Positions 10,820 to 21,698 of a stretch of 64,000 nt of DNA are shown in pieces. Source of the DNA: Thalassia testudinum (Eukaryota > Streptophyta > Magnoliopsida > Alismatales > Hydrocharitaceae); contig JAZHRO010000036.1 of the NCBI GenBank assembly GCA_037157565.1, positions 135,648,501-135,712,500 of the forward strand, read 5' to 3'. Within the stretch, counting starts at the first letter, position 1. Each line of letters opens with the position of its first letter. The translations under genes were made by a program, and so were the position numbers. The notes under the pieces were generated by a model, which did no database searches, was not told the origin of the DNA, and saw only the letters and a list, made by a program, of their open reading frames with translations.

Positions 10820-12719
10820 TTATATAGTGTTCTCTTTCGATCCAAGACATGTGCATATGGGTGCGTTATGCGTGTGATGCAAGGTTTATATATGTTTTAG
10901 GGAGGAAGGGGAAGAGTGGTTGTAAATGGGATGGCAGGGCATGTGATGTTTTGTGAGTTTTTCCACTGAAGGTCATGTCTGTAGTGGTTGTAGATTGAGA
11001 TACAGTGCAGTAGTGAGATGATGCTTGCGATGATTGATGCATCATCACCACCACCACCATCATCATATCTTTAAAGTATTTCTCTCGCTGGTCTCCTTTA
11101 TCGTTGAGGGTTTAGTTAACTTTGGGATAAAATTAAGGTGGCATAAGGATTTGTGACTGTTTGATAGGATGGGATAATAATAATTATTATGGTGATATAA
11201 TATTAGTTGATGATATTTTAATAATATGACATAAGAGTGTAGGATTATATTATATTATAATAGATATATATTAATATATATTATTGATGATGTGCTATAA
11301 TATAATAATTTAATAATAATATATTTTAATAAATATTAATATTGATTTAATGAGGTGAAAGAAATTATAATCTTTTGACCTTACTACTCACCTCAAATCT
11401 TCCACTCATCTTCATCTAACCCTCAACCAAACAAACCATAAACTCGAACAATATATCCCTTTTACATGGGAATTTTATGATTTTTCATGTTCAGTTCAAG
11501 GTGGACCAAAGGTAAGAGGTTTCTCCCTTTTCTCTCTTTCTAATTATTTGGCATGAGGTTCCTAAAAGGAATACATATATTTCAGAAGCGTACATATAGC
11601 TAAAACAGATATCTAGTTTCACGTGTGCATCGACATGTTTTTGGTGTTCATGGTCAACCGCCATGGTGTTTATTGATTCTACTTCTGAGACCATCTATCA
11701 GAGGTGCATAATTTTGCCATGAACAAGAAATCAGTTTTGATTCTCTCTCTCTCTCTCTCTCTCAATTTGAAGGCCATAAACTTGACTTTGCTCTAACCAT
11801 GTTCCTCCAAACGTTAACTTTGAACTGGGAAGCATATGTGTTGCACAGATGAGTAGGTAGGCTTCATCTCAGTCTAGTCCAACGATTATTTTTATTTTTT
11901 TGGTGACCCAGAACCCTTGTGGGTAATTGGTTGGACTGGCGCGCCTGCAACACCACTCTCGGGTAAGACAGAACTCAAACTTGGGTGCAATTTTAGCAAC
12001 TTTTTTTATGACAGGAATCTTCAGCATCTAAGGTTATGGGTTCGGTAGCTGTGCACACGCCGTCAAAACTCTCTTGGGATGGATAGAAGAAAATAAGCTT
12101 AGAGGTTCCACTCTCGTTGACAATATATATAATAAGTTAGAATCATATAGGCATCTCCATTTGCTTTTTAACTCTTGTTTTGAGGATGAAAAAGGCTCCA
12201 GGCAATGTTTGGCTAGATGTACATTTGGTTTCTCACAACTTAATATGGATTTGGATTCGGATATATAATGCCTTTTCATGATTAACGTGTCTTGTAGAAA
12301 TCCCAAATAGGACTTCGACTAGTACATGTAAACATGGAATTTGAAAGATAATTTTATGGCAACTTAATTATACATCGATTTGAATGAGGTGTGATTGCAT
12401 TCAATGTATGAAGACTTGTAGGAGCTTCAATCTCCAAAGGTCTGGAAATATTAAAGTGCAAAGTACATTCTTCATGTATGATTCCCTTCAGGTGCTACGG
12501 TTCTTCAAAAATAGATTAAATGATGTAGTCGTCATCCTGTCTTTGGCTTGGGATGTGAATGCTAGATCTATGGGACGTGAATGAACCATGTTTGTGTGGT
12601 TCTATCGTGAAATGAAGCGGATATTTGCATCACTGTCCTTAGTTGAAATGAGGTTGGAAAATATTGGCGGGTACTCAATTCATACTTTTCTGACCAGATT
12701 GTTATAAAGGCTACGGGGA
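10724..12719. other. 3' flank and intergenic DNA after the IBH1-like gene
   Basis: It includes the probable 3' UTR with a TG microsatellite (10789-10815), a very AT-rich tract with many short dyads (about 11170-11360) and a CT microsatellite (about 11734-11763). No further gene is recognised. Short open frames around 12034-12584 lack codon bias or motifs. Confidence 0.5.
10789..10815. repeat. (TG)n microsatellite in the probable 3' UTR
   Basis: About 13 TG units preceded by a short AT run, about 65 bp after the stop codon. Likely length-variable; no function shown. Confidence 0.9.
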
Positions 12720-12945
12720 AAGTCAATTAATTTCTTTCTAAACATTGAGAAGGATAGAGTTTTTAATTGGGGGAGTACATGTTGGTTTCTTTGTTTGTTG
12801 CTTCCCTCCGTTTCTACGGAGAGTAACTTTTCCTCTCTCGAGGGTGTTCAGGATTTTCTCTTCTTCCTTCCCTTTGGGGTGTGTCCTCTGTAATGGGTAC
12901 TTCCCATTTTTTATCAATGAAATATATTTATAAAAAAAAAAAAAA
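12720..12945 (+). mobile_element. Probable 5'-truncated LINE 3' end with poly(A)
   Basis: A T/C-rich stretch ending TTTTTTATCAATGAAATAT and then 13-14 A's (about 12932-12945). This resembles the 3' terminus of plant L1 elements. The 5' limit is a guess and I cannot find a target-site duplication. A transcribed-gene retrocopy is the alternative. Confidence 0.35.
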
Positions 12946-13381
12946 TTGGTGGGGAGGGGAGGGGGAAAGGAGGGTAAGGGGGGTTACACGCTCACCTAGT
13001 GCATCTGTTTTCCTCAAGGAAATTGCATGTTGGCACTATGGAACAGGCTAATGCTCTCACTGCCATTGTTTCATCTATCCCTATGCTCTTGTTACTACTT
13101 TATCAACTGGAACATCATCGCAAAAACTTTGTGTTCATGGGCTCAGCTAAGGGAGTTAAGCGGGGGTGATCATCTTCTCTTACTAATAAATTTTCCAAAA
13201 GAGTATGTGTTCAAGTAAAGCTTTTTAATCTCTAGTTCAAAGCTAATGTTCCTTTAAGTATTTAATTTTGGCCAAGTGAGTCGATATGGATGGACAAGAA
13301 GTGAACAACATTGATCAAGAACAACTTGCTAACTAGAAGCAAGAAAAAGACCAAAATAACTAGTTAAGCATAAGATGGAAC

Positions 13382-13395
13382 AATTAGATGAGAAG
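13382..13395. repeat. Left target-site duplication of the LINE
   Basis: AATTAGATGAGAAG, exactly repeated at 36738-36751 about 23 kb away, at the other end of the LINE. A 14-bp duplication fits target-primed reverse transcription by an L1-type element. Confidence 0.9.
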
Positions 13396-13599
13396 CTTTT
13401 TTTTTTTTTTTTTGGAAAAGGACTGGTTTTATTTTACCAAAAAGTAGGGGGCCATGAACCTAAGCTACTAGGCACAGAAACACAAATGAAAATACAAAAA
13501 ATAGGTATATCCCAAAAATTGCCAGAAACAGCATCGATCCTACCATCCATGTAAATGTATTGAGGTAGTCGGGAGCTAGCATCGATCAAAATTTTGACA

Positions 13600-14750
13600 T
13601 GGATGGCACCACAACACCACAAGACAAACAAAAGAAAGAACCCACACCCAACTATAGATAGATATAAGGAAACTACACTGAGTACAGGTAAAACAAGCCT
13701 CTTAATCACTGGGGAAGAAGAGAAGGGGGAGAAGGTTTCCCACGAGTTCCCCATTGAGGATCAAGCCAGCTTGGAGAGACCTTGGCCATCTTATTCACTA
13801 TCCTGTGCACAAAAACAAAAAACAAGATGATATTTTGAAAAGAGTTTGGACGAAGATACTTTGGCACCCCAAGCCATTGGAACTTTGCCTAAACACCAAT
13901 AGTATAGAAGGTGAGAATAAATTTCCACATGAGGTTGAAAGGCGTCATCCATGCAAAAATGAAGAGCATGAAGAATGGTGTTAATGGGAAAATTTTCCTT
14001 TGAAAGGGGAGATGTTCTCCTAGAGGTAGCCATTATTAGTTGTTTAGAATTATCACAAAGCACCCATCCTTGGAGGCCCTCATCATCCTCCGCAATAAAT
14101 CTAATATTAAGCTTGACACCATTGCTAGGGTGAACTCAATTGATAAGAAGAGGGGAGGGCCTAGAAGAGAGGACCCAATCATGCACTTCCAGAGAAGACC
14201 AAATGTGTTCCAAACACCTAGGAATACCTTGAAATGCAAAGGAATCATGTTTGATTTTGTTATGTATAGTTTCCTCTTTTGTAAGTAAATTTTGACTGAC
14301 ACCCAATAGAAAAGATGAGATGAAAATTAGGAAGTGGAAGAGTAATTAAGGGACACTTCTTCTTAATCCAATGGGTCACATATCTACTTAAGTGGCTATC
14401 TCGAAAAACATGCACAATAGTCTCAACGGTGGGATTATGTGGACAGCAGTAACAACACGATGGAAAAGGGATCCCAATGGTATCATCTGTTGGTAGCCTC
14501 CCATGAAGTAATTTTCACATGAAAAGAGATAAATGAAGGGGAACCTTGATGGACCAAAGGGTGGAAGTCGAAGGAGGTGAGGGACGTCCCTAGAAGGAGA
14601 GATAAGCAAAAGCAATGGATAGAGTTCCTGAATTGGAGGGAGTTCAAATTGGGATATTAGGGATGTTTTCAAGAGTACTGGATAGAATTAGATTTCATTA
14701 TTCAATAGGGATGAAGCTGAAAAAGGGTGATAGGATCAAGAGTAAAGGAC
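13600..14750 (-). pseudogene. LINE ORF2, C-terminal part (zf-RVT and RNase H-like)
   Basis: The 3' part of ORF2, separated from its reverse transcriptase by element C. Around 14400-14460 the minus strand encodes CCYCCPHNPTVETIVHVF, the Cys/His signature of the zf-RVT domain that follows plant LINE reverse transcriptases. Between about 13790 and 14070 lies a degraded RNase H-like segment (for example GWVLCDNSKQ). Stops and frameshifts break every frame. It would have acted in target-primed reverse transcription. Confidence 0.7.
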
Positions 14751-14755
14751 CTCCC
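14751..14755. repeat. Left target-site duplication of element C (CTCCC)
   Basis: CTCCC directly before the LTR start TGTTGG. The same five bases follow the LTR end ACATCA at 32082-32086. A 5-bp duplication is standard for Ty3/Gypsy and Copia integrases. Confidence 0.9.
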
Positions 14756-16453
14756 TGTTGGACGTACGAGTTGCTACGCTATCGTGTTTGGTTTTAAACC
14801 TTGTCGTTGTAGCTTGAGAGCGAAGAAATCGTGTTCAATGAATAAAATTTATACCGAAATGAAAATTCTAGGTCGAACACAAGAGGCGAACGTTTAATTT
14901 AAAAAATTCACGTTTGTTTTTATTTGTCACGAAGTAATTCAATTGATTAAAACTATTTAACTATTTACAATAAATAGAAGAGATAGAGAGTAAGAGAGAG
15001 AGAATATTACAAACAGAAATCAAAATGAGATGTAGAATAAACAGGGAATTCATCGTTAAGGAGATTGTTTGTTTCACTAATTACAACTAGAAAATCGAAA
15101 ATAATTACACAAGAAAGCAGTAAATTTACTCTAGAAAGTATTAAAAGAATGGAGAGAGAAATATCCTCCTCGACGGTCGCTTAGAGGATGAGCCAGACGA
15201 GACGACGCTTGGACGAAGGAGGATGAAGCAGGATGAAGGAGGGCGAAGCAGAAGAACGAGAACGGGGCAGCACGTCGTCGTCGTCGCGGGATCCACTTCC
15301 GAAGGGGGACAAAATTTGGACTTTATCTCGTGAGGAGCATCCCGGGTGTGGGACAAGCTTCTCTTGAGCTTTGGAGAGGTAAAGAAGAGAAGGAAGGGAT
15401 GAGAATTTCGTGTGGAGAGGGTCTCCTTTTATAGTTGCAAGGAGTGGGGGCAAATTGGTCATTACATCTTTAAAGACATTAATTCAATACATTTAGTGAC
15501 GGATAAAACCGTCGCTAAAGGTCTGAATGTGGGCATAGTGGGCGGCGTGCGCGCGCCCACCCGCTTGCCCGCGCACGCAACGCTTGCGCACGTCCGCTGA
15601 ATCTCAGCCGTCCGATCGCAAGATCGGACGGCTTAAGTTGCGCCTTCCCCAATCCTCAACGCGCGCCCGCCCGCGTGCGATGCTACGTTACCACCACGCG
15701 TGTAATAGCGCATGGGCGCTATCGGGTGAGCGCGGCCGTTGGATCGCGATCTGACTGTCGATTGAAGGCGCGCCCGCCGCTCCAGATTTCACATGGCAAG
15801 GCTCGAATGCGCACCAGCGCCTCGCGATAAGGCACTGAACCGCTGCGCTACAACACCCAAATGGTCGCGCAAACGTTTTCAAGGCGTCGCATCCACAGCC
15901 GTTGGATCTTAATCCAACGGTGGGGAAAGGCGGATGCGGGAGCTTCAGCAGGTGTGTGCGGGCGTTTGGGCAGTCGAGATGGTGCCACGTGACACCATCT
16001 AGGCCGTCCATCTTCTGGATGATGTAGATGGTGCCACGGGTGTCGAATTGACTCAATTTTTGCATCGTTAGGCTACGATCGTCTATCCGAATCCATCTGT
16101 GCGGCTGGATTTGTCATTTGAAGTATAGATTTACACCATCTTAGCCCTTGATCTTCTAGGGTTCCTCGGTCACTATCTGATGCTACAGATGCTTGATTAG
16201 GACGATCTTAGAGTCGTTGAACTCCAATCGTCACCCTGATCACATCTGTACGGTTGGATCTTCGATCCGAGGTCCCGAAAAAAAGTTTTCCTTATCCAAG
16301 CACATAAAAGGAAACAATTAACCTCAATTTTATTCAAACTACTCTAAATGCAAGATGATGTATGTTATGCAATATTTATAGCATGCAATGCAATCCTATG
16401 CTTAAGAACATCCATAAATAGACATTTTAAGTAGTGTAAATATGTTTACATCA
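14756..16453 (-). mobile_element. Left (3') LTR of element C
   Basis: 1698 bp, TGTTGGACG...TTTACATCA. Minus-strand promoter: TATA (CTATAAAAG, 15426-15434) with a TTTAGTGACGG/CCGTCGCTAAA dyad about 60 bp upstream (15492-15519). It also holds an inverted repeat GCCGTCCGATC/GATCGGACGGC (about 15607-15632), a tRNA-like stretch (about 15800-15855) and a near-perfect G-box palindrome (about 15970). The U5 motif GTCGTTGTAG lies at 14803-14812. A 6-bp terminal dyad TGTAAA/TTTACA lies at 16435-16450. Confidence 0.9.
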
Positions 16454-17447
16454 TACCCCCATGCCCATCTTTTGCTAGTCTATAGCAAAAACTATATGCT
16501 ATTTATAAAAGAATCAGGTTGGATTATTTGGGCATAAGTTATTTTCAATCATTAAGAAATTGTCTACTTAGGATTTGAACTTTGAAAGACACAACAGTAC
16601 CCAAGTATCTGTCAAAATGCTAACCGCCTCAAGCCCTCGCCTTATTCAAAGAAAATTTTCTTTTTCTCTTTTTCCTCTTTTCTAATTTTTTTGGATTTTC
16701 AAGTTTTAGGGTTTAAGAGTGACTTTCTACAGCCATTCAACTCACCCAAGATTTAATGAGAATCCTAAGTTTTAAGCATCTTATTGTGAATTTGATAGAC
16801 TCGTTGACCGGCAATTAAAATGGACTTCGGATTTCTACGCTTTTAGGTAACCTAAAAAAGAATTCTACCTAAAGGTGTATCTTTACAACCGGTAGCTTTC
16901 TCCCTACTTTTATTTTTTTACAGGGTCAACACAAGGGTGAATCCAATGTATATCTCCCCGATTTATTCTACTTCTCCGCTTCTTCCTAAGTATTTTGAAA
17001 ATTTTCAGTGCATTTATTGAGCTGGGTTCTGGCCAACCGATCGATGAACTGTTACCACCGACAACTTACCAGCCATACTCGTGCAACGAAGTGTAGTTTA
17101 TTTCTTTTTTTCTTTTCTTTTCTCCTTTTATTTTTGATTTTTTTTTTTTTAAGTAGGTGGCTTCCCTGGTCTAAGATTTACCTAAAGGCAGCAAAAAGAG
17201 AAAGGTCTAGTGACTAGGCTCTGGACAACTTATCTATGGGCTGTTACCCACGATAACTTGCCAGCCATATCACCCTAGAAGGTTCATTAGCTACCCAATT
17301 TCCATTAGAATCGCCGAACAACAAGTCAGTGCAAAGAAAGTGTGTAGATGCTAGAAACTCAAAATTCCCTCAAATCAGAGGGCGGGTTGATAAATCATGT
17401 ACTTATCACCCAAACTTATTTACTCCAATTACGATAGAATTAAGATA
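16454..17447 (-). mobile_element. Element C internal region, PPT side
   Basis: PPT GGCATGGGGGTA (minus strand, 16454-16465) and a stem-loop with arms TTTTGCTA and TAGCAAAA (16470-16490), followed by 3' untranslated DNA homologous to 754-1760 of element D. It stops abruptly at the insertion of element A. The sequence resumes at 27130, where D (1760-1830) continues across the join. Confidence 0.85.
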
Positions 17448-17804
17448 TGTTGTCGACGTTTTGTGCTGGTTTAAAGGATGTCACGTTGTAGTATAACCGA
17501 CAAAACGTCTAAACAAATATAAAGAATTTTATTACTCGAAGACCGGAGTATCCGAGGTCAATCACAGGGAGCAAATGGAAATTACTACTAGTCAAAATAT
17601 AATTGAACACTCTAATTTACTCAAAATATCAATTCAAATGTGAATGTATGCAATTAAAAATAATTAGGACAAAAATATGAAATTGGACGTCTGATCACCA
17701 GATCAGACGTCTTAAAAGTATTTCTCCTTTTCTTCTTCTTCTGCAGTCTCTCATTTTCTTCTTCGTTTGCTTCTTTCTCTGCTTTCTTTCTTGTCTTGCG
17801 AAGC

Positions 17805-17860
17805 CTTCTTCTTCTTCTTCTTCTTCTTCTTCTTCTTCTTCTTCTTCTTCTTCTTCTTCT
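17805..17860. repeat. (TTC)n microsatellite in the left LTR of A
   Basis: About 56 bases of CTT/TTC repeats; the matching tract in the right LTR (24867-24901) is 35 bases. The LTRs were identical at insertion, so seven units were gained or lost afterwards. Confidence 0.9.
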
Positions 17861-19235
17861 GCTTTCCTTCTTCTCCTACGAAAGCTTCTTTCTTTCTTCT
17901 TCTGTAGCGGCCAAGTCCTTCTTCTCCTGCGTTCAGCCTGCCTGCACAGGAGTAAAACCTAACCCTTCTCCCTCTACCCTCGCGTCTCTCTCTTAAGCAG
18001 TTCACTCATGGACGCTCTCCCAGAGCCACAGCCATAATCGGGTCGGATCGTACCCGGGACCAGGCGCACCTGCAGGTGACGATGCGCGAGGAGTGCGTAG
18101 GTCTAGGTCGGGTCGGAGCCGCCAGGTCCGCGTGGTCAAGCCGCGGACGAGGCGGGTGTGGGGTCAGTGAGGGACCTCACCCCTATGCTTACGGAGGCAA
18201 CCGGCTTAAAGCACAAATACAATTTATAGCGTACCTGAGTGCTGCAATCCCATGATGTGGGACTAAAGGTTCCTCCCTGATTTCACGCGCGCCCGCAGAC
18301 TCTCGTATGCAATTGCCCAAGCGAATGGCTCTGCTGGGCTCACTCACCTCGCGACACTCGCGTGAGTCTCCTGCATCTGCAGCCTGGGAAGCCTGATGCC
18401 TGTAGCTTCGTTGGAGCTTCATCAGAGGTCGTCCATGGCAGCAACGGCTCAAACACTGTCATGCACAAAACAAGCCTCTCGGCCCAATCAGATCAGCTAG
18501 AGACCTTCGCCGTGGCACGGCGAAGGCGGTGGACGATGCTGCAGGTTGCAGGTCGGCCTAGGCGTGCGTGCCTAGGTCAACCTGTGGCCGGAGATGGTGG
18601 GTTGTTCGGGGGGTGATTATGGAGGTTTGGAGTGGCAGTTGTGGGGTGGAGCGAGTTCCTGGTGGTGAGGCGGAGCTCTCGAGGTGGTTGGCATGCCGTG
18701 TGGGGGGGCTGGAATGGTGGAAGCGGCTCGCCGGAGGTCGGTCGGTGATGTGGAAGATGAGGGTGGTCAGCGTCGGTCGAGGGGTAATCAGATGAGATAA
18801 CAGGGGGAAAAGAGAGAGGAGAGGATGGAGAGGAGTTCTAACCTAATTGTAAGGACGAAAGGGGACGGAAGGCGGACAGCAGTACCTGCTGTCGCCGGAG
18901 AAGATGATGCCCAGTGGGGGAGAACGGCAGCGACGATGGGGCTGAGGCAGCGTGCGCGGGTACTACGCGACGCGGAGGGAAGTCAGGAAGCTAACTCTGC
19001 CACTGGTTTTGTGGCAGAGCGAAGAGGGAGGGGAGGGGGGCTCGCCGGAACTTGCGGGGACTTTCGACCGGGCAGGAGGAGACGAATTGGGGGTGGACAC
19101 TCGGCCAAATCAAGCTTGGGTCCTGCGGCAGGGTCTGGGGGGTGTTTTATAGGTGCTGGCCGCTCCTGTCAGTGCGTGGAGAACGCGCCATTAGGTCTGT
19201 CGACTTGCCGGAGTTGGAAGGAAGGTGGATACCCA

Positions 19236-19263
19236 AATCTCTCGTGCGTTCGCACGAGAGATT
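19236..19263. promoter_or_regulatory. 13-bp perfect inverted repeat in U3 of A-type LTRs
   Basis: Arms AATCTCTCGTGCG and CGCACGAGAGATT with two bases between them, about 90 bp upstream of the minus-strand TATA. Also at 26277-26304 (perfect) and 58374-58401 (one mismatch). It may be a factor-binding site or an RNA hairpin. Confidence 0.55.
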
Positions 19264-20071
19264 GGGTTCACACCAACGATTGTAATTGGCTTTATAAGGA
19301 AGGGAATTCCTCAGAGAATCCCCCTTCCATTTCTGGGAGGGAATCTCTGAGGGATTAGAGAGCAATCCCTCTCCGAACCTCGCCGGAGCTCGGTTCTACC
19401 CTAGCAATGGCGGCAGGACCGGTTTGCAAAGGAGGCGAAGAACCTAGGGGGCTCTCTGCAAATGTATTCAAAAGATAGGGACCAATTTATGATTTGGGTG
19501 TACTAAATTGCAAAGTAGGTCAAGATGACCTCTCCTTAGGTCCAAATTTTGGTATAAACCTAATTTGGACCTAAGGAATCCAATGGCGAAGTTGGATTTC
19601 AGGTTTGACCTCGTTTGACTGGATATTTTGCGTAAAAACCTAAATTAGGTTAATTGAGGAGCTAAGACCCTGATCTAGGTCAGACTAGGTTCCAAAGGCC
19701 AAATTAAGAGTTCTAAACCCTAGAGGATGTTTTTCCATGATTTTTAGAGGGTTTGCTTCCTTTTTGTTCTGACCGAAACCTTGTTAATTTAAACGGGTCT
19801 GTTTTAGGGTTACCAAGTGTCATTTGGTTCTTAGATTGCACATAAACACATTTCTGATTGACTCAACCCTCTTTTTATTTCATTTATACCATTTGACCTA
19901 TGTTTTGCCTCTGATAAATACCGTTTACGTACTGAAATGGTAAAATTGCAGTTTTAACCTTTATTTCATGTTTTTTTCTCAAGGCGCTTGTTCTTTCAGT
20001 TATGCCTTCTTCTAGGTTATGTAGGAGCTTTTATCTTCTTTATTGGGTCAAAATGAGTTAGTTATGGCTCA

Positions 20072-20088
20072 TGATGAGGCTCTCATCA
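20072..20088 (-). promoter_or_regulatory. LTR-terminal hairpin of A-type elements
   Basis: Arms TGATGA and TCATCA with a five-base loop, formed by the first 17 bases of U3. Equivalents at 27113-27129 (one mismatch), 59209-59225, 43609-43625 and, with a compensatory A:T to G:C change, 46794-46810. Confidence 0.6.
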
Positions 20089-21698
20089 TACCCCCATGCC
20101 TAGCTTTTGCTAGTCCCTTAGCAAAATTTTAAAGTTTTAACTTCCATTCTCGACCCTAAGTGTCTGTCAACAACTCTGAAAAGTGCTTCTCTTTTTATTT
20201 TGTGATTTAGGTAGGAATGCTGATAATAGGCCTAGAGGTACTTAAGTACCAACCAAAATCCGGACCTGTTCCGCTTTAGCCTCAGTCTTCCGCAAAGGTT
20301 TCTACGGCCCACAGAAACTAACCTAGGGTTTGTTGGACTCCGCGGTTAAAGCACCCGTGCTTGAGACATTTTTAGCCTAAGTTCAGTTTGCAGTGCGTTT
20401 TTTTGTAAGAGAGAGATAGAAGATTTATTTGTTTGGAGAGCTTTTCTCTCTCTTTTCTTTTTATTTCTAGCTTCGGATTAGCTTCTCAACACGGTCTGTA
20501 TCGGATTCCTCGTCCCCATCATCAATCCTCAAGGGTCCCTGGCTTTCGAGATTTCGAGATAATCCCGCCCATGGCAACCCCCGGAACCCTGGCTTTCGAG
20601 ATTTCGAGATAATCCCGCCCATGGCATTCCGTGGCCGAATCCAGACCCCGGCGATCGACATTTCGTGATAATGCCGCCCATGGTATCTGAACCAGTAGAG
20701 TGCTTACATGCCCCCAGTAGGATATTTAAATATCCTAAGAGACAAGCACCGAGTAGACGATATGTTGTTACGCATCTTCGAGGGGAATTTCCCGCCTCTC
20801 CGCGCTGGGAACTCATCCAAATCAATTTGTGTTGATTGACCGCTCCTAATCTAGGTGACTTTTTCAGAACATTAAACGCTTTCCGAGTGATTTGGATGTT
20901 TATGCGCACTGAACCAGACTGTGTGTGAATTTGGGTGCTTAGGTTACCGAATCCCGCAAACTGGAGGTAGTTAACGAGGCCGAATACTTCCTAAGCCTTA
21001 GACCTAATACTCAAGCTTCGCATTTTCCTCAACCTCTTGAGGATTATTCAGATTTTAACGGATACGTGAATTTTTAAGCTAAAGGTACTAGCCCAAAAGG
21101 CCTAAGACCAGCGTTCCCGCTAATCTCTTGTTATATCTCCGTAGCACTTTTCTTTTCTTTTTCTTGATTCGGTCTAGAACTTCAGTTAACCCCTTAATCT
21201 TTTACTAATGACTATTTCTTTTCATTTTCATTTTGTGCTCCATTTTGTCATTTTTCTTCTTTTTCTCCTCCTTATGCTTAAGTGGCTCACAAAATTTCCC
21301 CCATTTTTTTTGTTCTATTTCTTAATTTTTTTCAATTTTTTTGCGTTTTTGACATATGCAAATTTTTTTGTGTGTGAGACTCCTGATTTTTTCTTGGTTC
21401 TGTATGTATGCACTTTATCACTCCCCCATGCCTAAGTTTTCCAATGTCCTCATTGCAAACAGAGGGTGGGAATTAGTGTTGAGGTCAGGGGCTTAGAATA
21501 GGATACATCGGGTAGGTGAATGGGTCGTAAATGACTGATGCGGATGATTTCAAGCTCTGATACGTGTACCAGAGGTGGGATCCTCTGTCTAAGGCTGGTC
21601 TCAAGGTGCAATAGACGTGGAGTCCAGATGGATAATCAGACGGGTCTCTGTGTTTGGGATGACGGGTTGCCTCCCGTTAAGCGCTAAATTTAATGCCT
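20089..21698 (-). mobile_element. Element A 3' untranslated region, PPT and structured repeats
   Basis: PPT (20089-20100); perfect stem-loop with arms TTTTGCTA and TAGCAAAA (20105-20126); three tandem copies of a module containing TCGAGATAATCCCGCCCATGG or close variants (about 20534-20690); an 18-bp palindrome AGGATATTTAAATATCCT (20719-20736) enclosed by GTGCTT/AAGCAC (20700-20749); a T-rich tract (21200-21400). A block at 21683-21700 spanning the stop codon is shared with all elements and is followed on the minus strand by GGGAGGCAACCC, a motif I recall from Athila-like elements. Confidence 0.7.

Larger units (their letters stand above)
17448..20088 (-). mobile_element. Left (3') LTR of element A
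   Basis: 2641 bp, TGTTGTCGAC...CTCATCA. From its U5 side: tRNA-Asp-like motif CGTTGTAGTATA (17484-17495), an 11-bp hairpin GACGTCTGATC/GATCAGACGTC (17686-17711), a TTC microsatellite (17805-17860), a GC-rich body, a minus-strand TATA (CTATAAAAC, 19144-19152), a 13-bp perfect inverted repeat upstream of it (19236-19263), and the terminal hairpin TGATGA/TCATCA (20072-20088). The GC-rich body gives long overlapping open frames on both strands; I judge them non-coding. Confidence 0.92.

Noticed and set aside
17751..18005. Frames rich in poly-Lys or poly-Leu
   Set aside because: Translations of the TTC microsatellite and its flank; length differs between LTR copies by slippage.
18825..19358. 177-codon plus-strand frame, with copies at 25866-26399 and 57963-58433
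   Set aside because: It lies within the GC-rich U3 of A/B LTRs, is antisense to the LTR promoter, overlaps other long frames, and recurs only because the LTRs are copies. No domain or protein-like conservation.
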